Shown piece after piece: positions 62,881 to 64,000 of a stretch of DNA of 64,000 nt. The translations under genes were made by a program, and so were the position numbers. Below the pieces are notes generated by a model. That model saw nothing but the letters and a program-made list of their open reading frames with translations. It was not told where the DNA came from and did not search any database. The stretch comes from Leguminivora glycinivorella. Taxonomy: Eukaryota; Arthropoda; Insecta; Lepidoptera; Tortricidae. Location: NCBI RefSeq assembly GCF_023078275.1, contig NC_062978.1, positions 20,731,883 through 20,795,882 of the forward strand, read 5' to 3'. The stretch's first letter is position 1. Each line of letters opens with the position of its first letter.

Positions 62881-64000
62881 ATCAGCTCCTCCACCCTTAG
62901 CTGAAGAACTCGAGCACATATTTAACGCACACAAGTAAAATGTGGTAAATAATAAAATTAAAGTAAATAATCAAACTACACTTTATAATTAACCGCCTTG
63001 CGAGGTCTCAGGACTCTAGCCCCTGAGCCTTGGAACTCGGTTGTCATTGGTGGTGCTTCCACCGACATAGGTGGTTCAGGCTCCGCGGCCTGCGCCGGTC
63101 GCGCCGGCTGTGCCTGCGGCGACTCCCTCTCCTCCAGCTGCTGCGACAGCTCTACCTGCGCTTCACCATCCGTCGCGTCTTGCCATTCGTCCGCGGAATC
63201 ATCTTCTAACAATTGAAATGGCGTTGAAGGGACGGGTGATATACTGGTACTCGATTCCTCGCGTTCGAGATTTAAATCTGGACTACTAACGTACCGCCGT
63301 AACTGGTCAATATGACGCTTACACACTGAATTGTTTATATCTAACTTAACTAAATACATTCGGTTCCCTATCATCTCTATTATTTTACCTTTGTGCCAAA
63401 CAGGTTTCCTATTAACATACGATCGACACCAAACTAAATCGTTTACAGAAAATATCCTAGAGTTGTCACAAGTTTGTATAATGTCCTCTAACTGATCCGA
63501 GTTTTTACACGGTGGACGTAACAAATCCAACCTGCAACGTAAGTCACGGCCCATCATTAACCGTGCAGGGGACGAGCCGGTCGAACAATGAATGGTATTT
63601 CGATACTCAAATAAAAATTCTTGAAGCTTTTCATTAATTTTATGTTTACAAGTTTGAGAGTCTAAAATAGCTTTGATCATCTTTTTACAAATCCTAACGC
63701 TGTTCTCGGCTTGTCCGTTGCTGCAAGGATGATAAATTGGTGAAGTAAGATACGAGATACCGTTAAATTTACAACAATCAATAAACTCCTGAGAAGCTAT
63801 CTTGACATCATTATCGGACACAATGGTTTCGGGAAGGCCGAATCTAGAACATAATTCGTTTAATTTTGTAAGCAAGTGTTTAGTAGTCGTACCACTAGAC
63901 ATATCAATGCACTCTATCCATTTGCTATAAGCGTCAATGACTACTAAATAAGTCGATTGTGCGACAGTCATGTAGTCAATATGTATCCTAGTCCACGGCC
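62881..64000 (-). mobile_element. Second Gypsy element, 3' end, cut by the window edge
   Basis: The integrase end is followed, after about 75 bases, by a polypurine tract TAAGGGTGGAGGAGC (62885-62899, minus strand) directly abutting TGATATGTATCC, the likely 3' LTR start. The rest of the element lies beyond 64000. Confidence 0.8.
62976..64000 (-). CDS. pol: Gypsy integrase and pol C-terminus, partial
   Basis: The frame is open to the window edge; the ATG at 63971 is internal. The integrase core is readable: the first Asp in the IHIDY context just before that ATG, then SDND (the second Asp), then the Glu in SNGQAENSV. A GPY/F-like module and chromatin-type tail follow (VNDLVWCRSYVNRKPVWHKG, then CKRHIDQLRR, about 218). 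The end is acidic and Pro-rich, with terminal LRPRKAVNYKV. It is a different lineage from the 30381-36604 element (about 40% similar by eye in the core). No lesion is seen in the visible part. Confidence 0.9.
   Translation of the reverse strand, partial: PWTRIHIDYMTVAQSTYLVVIDAYSKWIECIDMSSGTTTKHLLTKLNELCSRFGLPETIVSDNDVKIASQEFIDCCKFNGISYLTSPIYHPCSNGQAENSVRICKKMIKAILDSQTCKHKINEKLQEFLFEYRNTIHCSTGSSPARLMMGRDLRCRLDLLRPPCKNSDQLEDIIQTCDNSRIFSVNDLVWCRSYVNRKPVWHKGKIIEMIGNRMYLVKLDINNSVCKRHIDQLRRYVSSPDLNLEREESSTSISPVPSTPFQLLEDDSADEWQDATDGEAQVELSQQLEERESPQAQPARPAQAAEPEPPMSVEAPPMTTEFQGSGARVLRPRKAVNYKV

Overview
The window is nuclear DNA of a moth or butterfly. It is AT-rich and eukaryotic, and nearly all of it is transposable elements, many nested in one another. 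The best host clue is an intact, intronless beta-fructofuranosidase gene (Suc1 type, GH32, 42532-44019 minus). Lepidoptera are known to have acquired this gene from bacteria. Several short repeat families, such as Helitron-like copies ending in CTAG and tRNA-headed SINEs, are of kinds I associate with lepidopteran genomes. I see no other host protein gene, no true tRNA or rRNA gene and no CRISPR array.

Layout. 1-9171: a TA-flanked inverted-repeat element (173-1695), then a second inverted-repeat element (2193-9171) split by a young BEL/Pao LTR retrotransposon (2517-7831, minus; LTRs 327 and 330 bp, target duplication CCTGC) that lacks its integrase. 9172-18990: a dense field of small non-autonomous DNA elements, three Helitron-like copies, and a SINE cut in two by a 2 kb inverted-repeat element. 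18991-24010: a decayed LINE whose 3' part was tandemly duplicated together with a SINE piece; the second copy was then hit by a 1.8 kb element. 24396-27368: a mariner with one in-frame stop, carrying a second insertion and a LINE tail. 27381-30380: small repeats and a 571 bp tandem duplication.

30381-36604: a complete Gypsy element (minus) with LTRs that look identical over 216 bp and an ATATC target duplication. One LTR is broken by a TTAA-flanked element, and the gag-pol frame is broken twice. 36605-42531: SINEs, palindromes and repeats. 42532-44097: Suc1 with a well-placed TATA box and initiator. 44211-48580: a 4.4 kb fold-back element with 1 kb arms and an 8 bp target duplication, starting only about 145 bp upstream of the predicted Suc1 transcription start and holding at least four further repeats.

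51358-57971: a DIRS-type tyrosine-recombinase retrotransposon (minus) with inverted terminal repeats, an internal complementary region, a probable gag intron, and a 1.1 kb element inserted in its 5' region. 58119-61443: a LINE inserted in a repeat, two Helitron-like copies, a SINE and two short inverted-repeat elements. 62881-64000: the 3' end of a second Gypsy element that runs off the window.

How the parts work together. Only Suc1 is likely to act for the host: a secreted gut enzyme that cleaves sucrose from the fructose side. The rest are selfish elements. Identical or near-identical LTRs and single-base lesions show that several are recent. The nesting order is readable from target duplications. 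Coordinates of repeat edges are by-eye readings; those with a stated target duplication are firm to the base.
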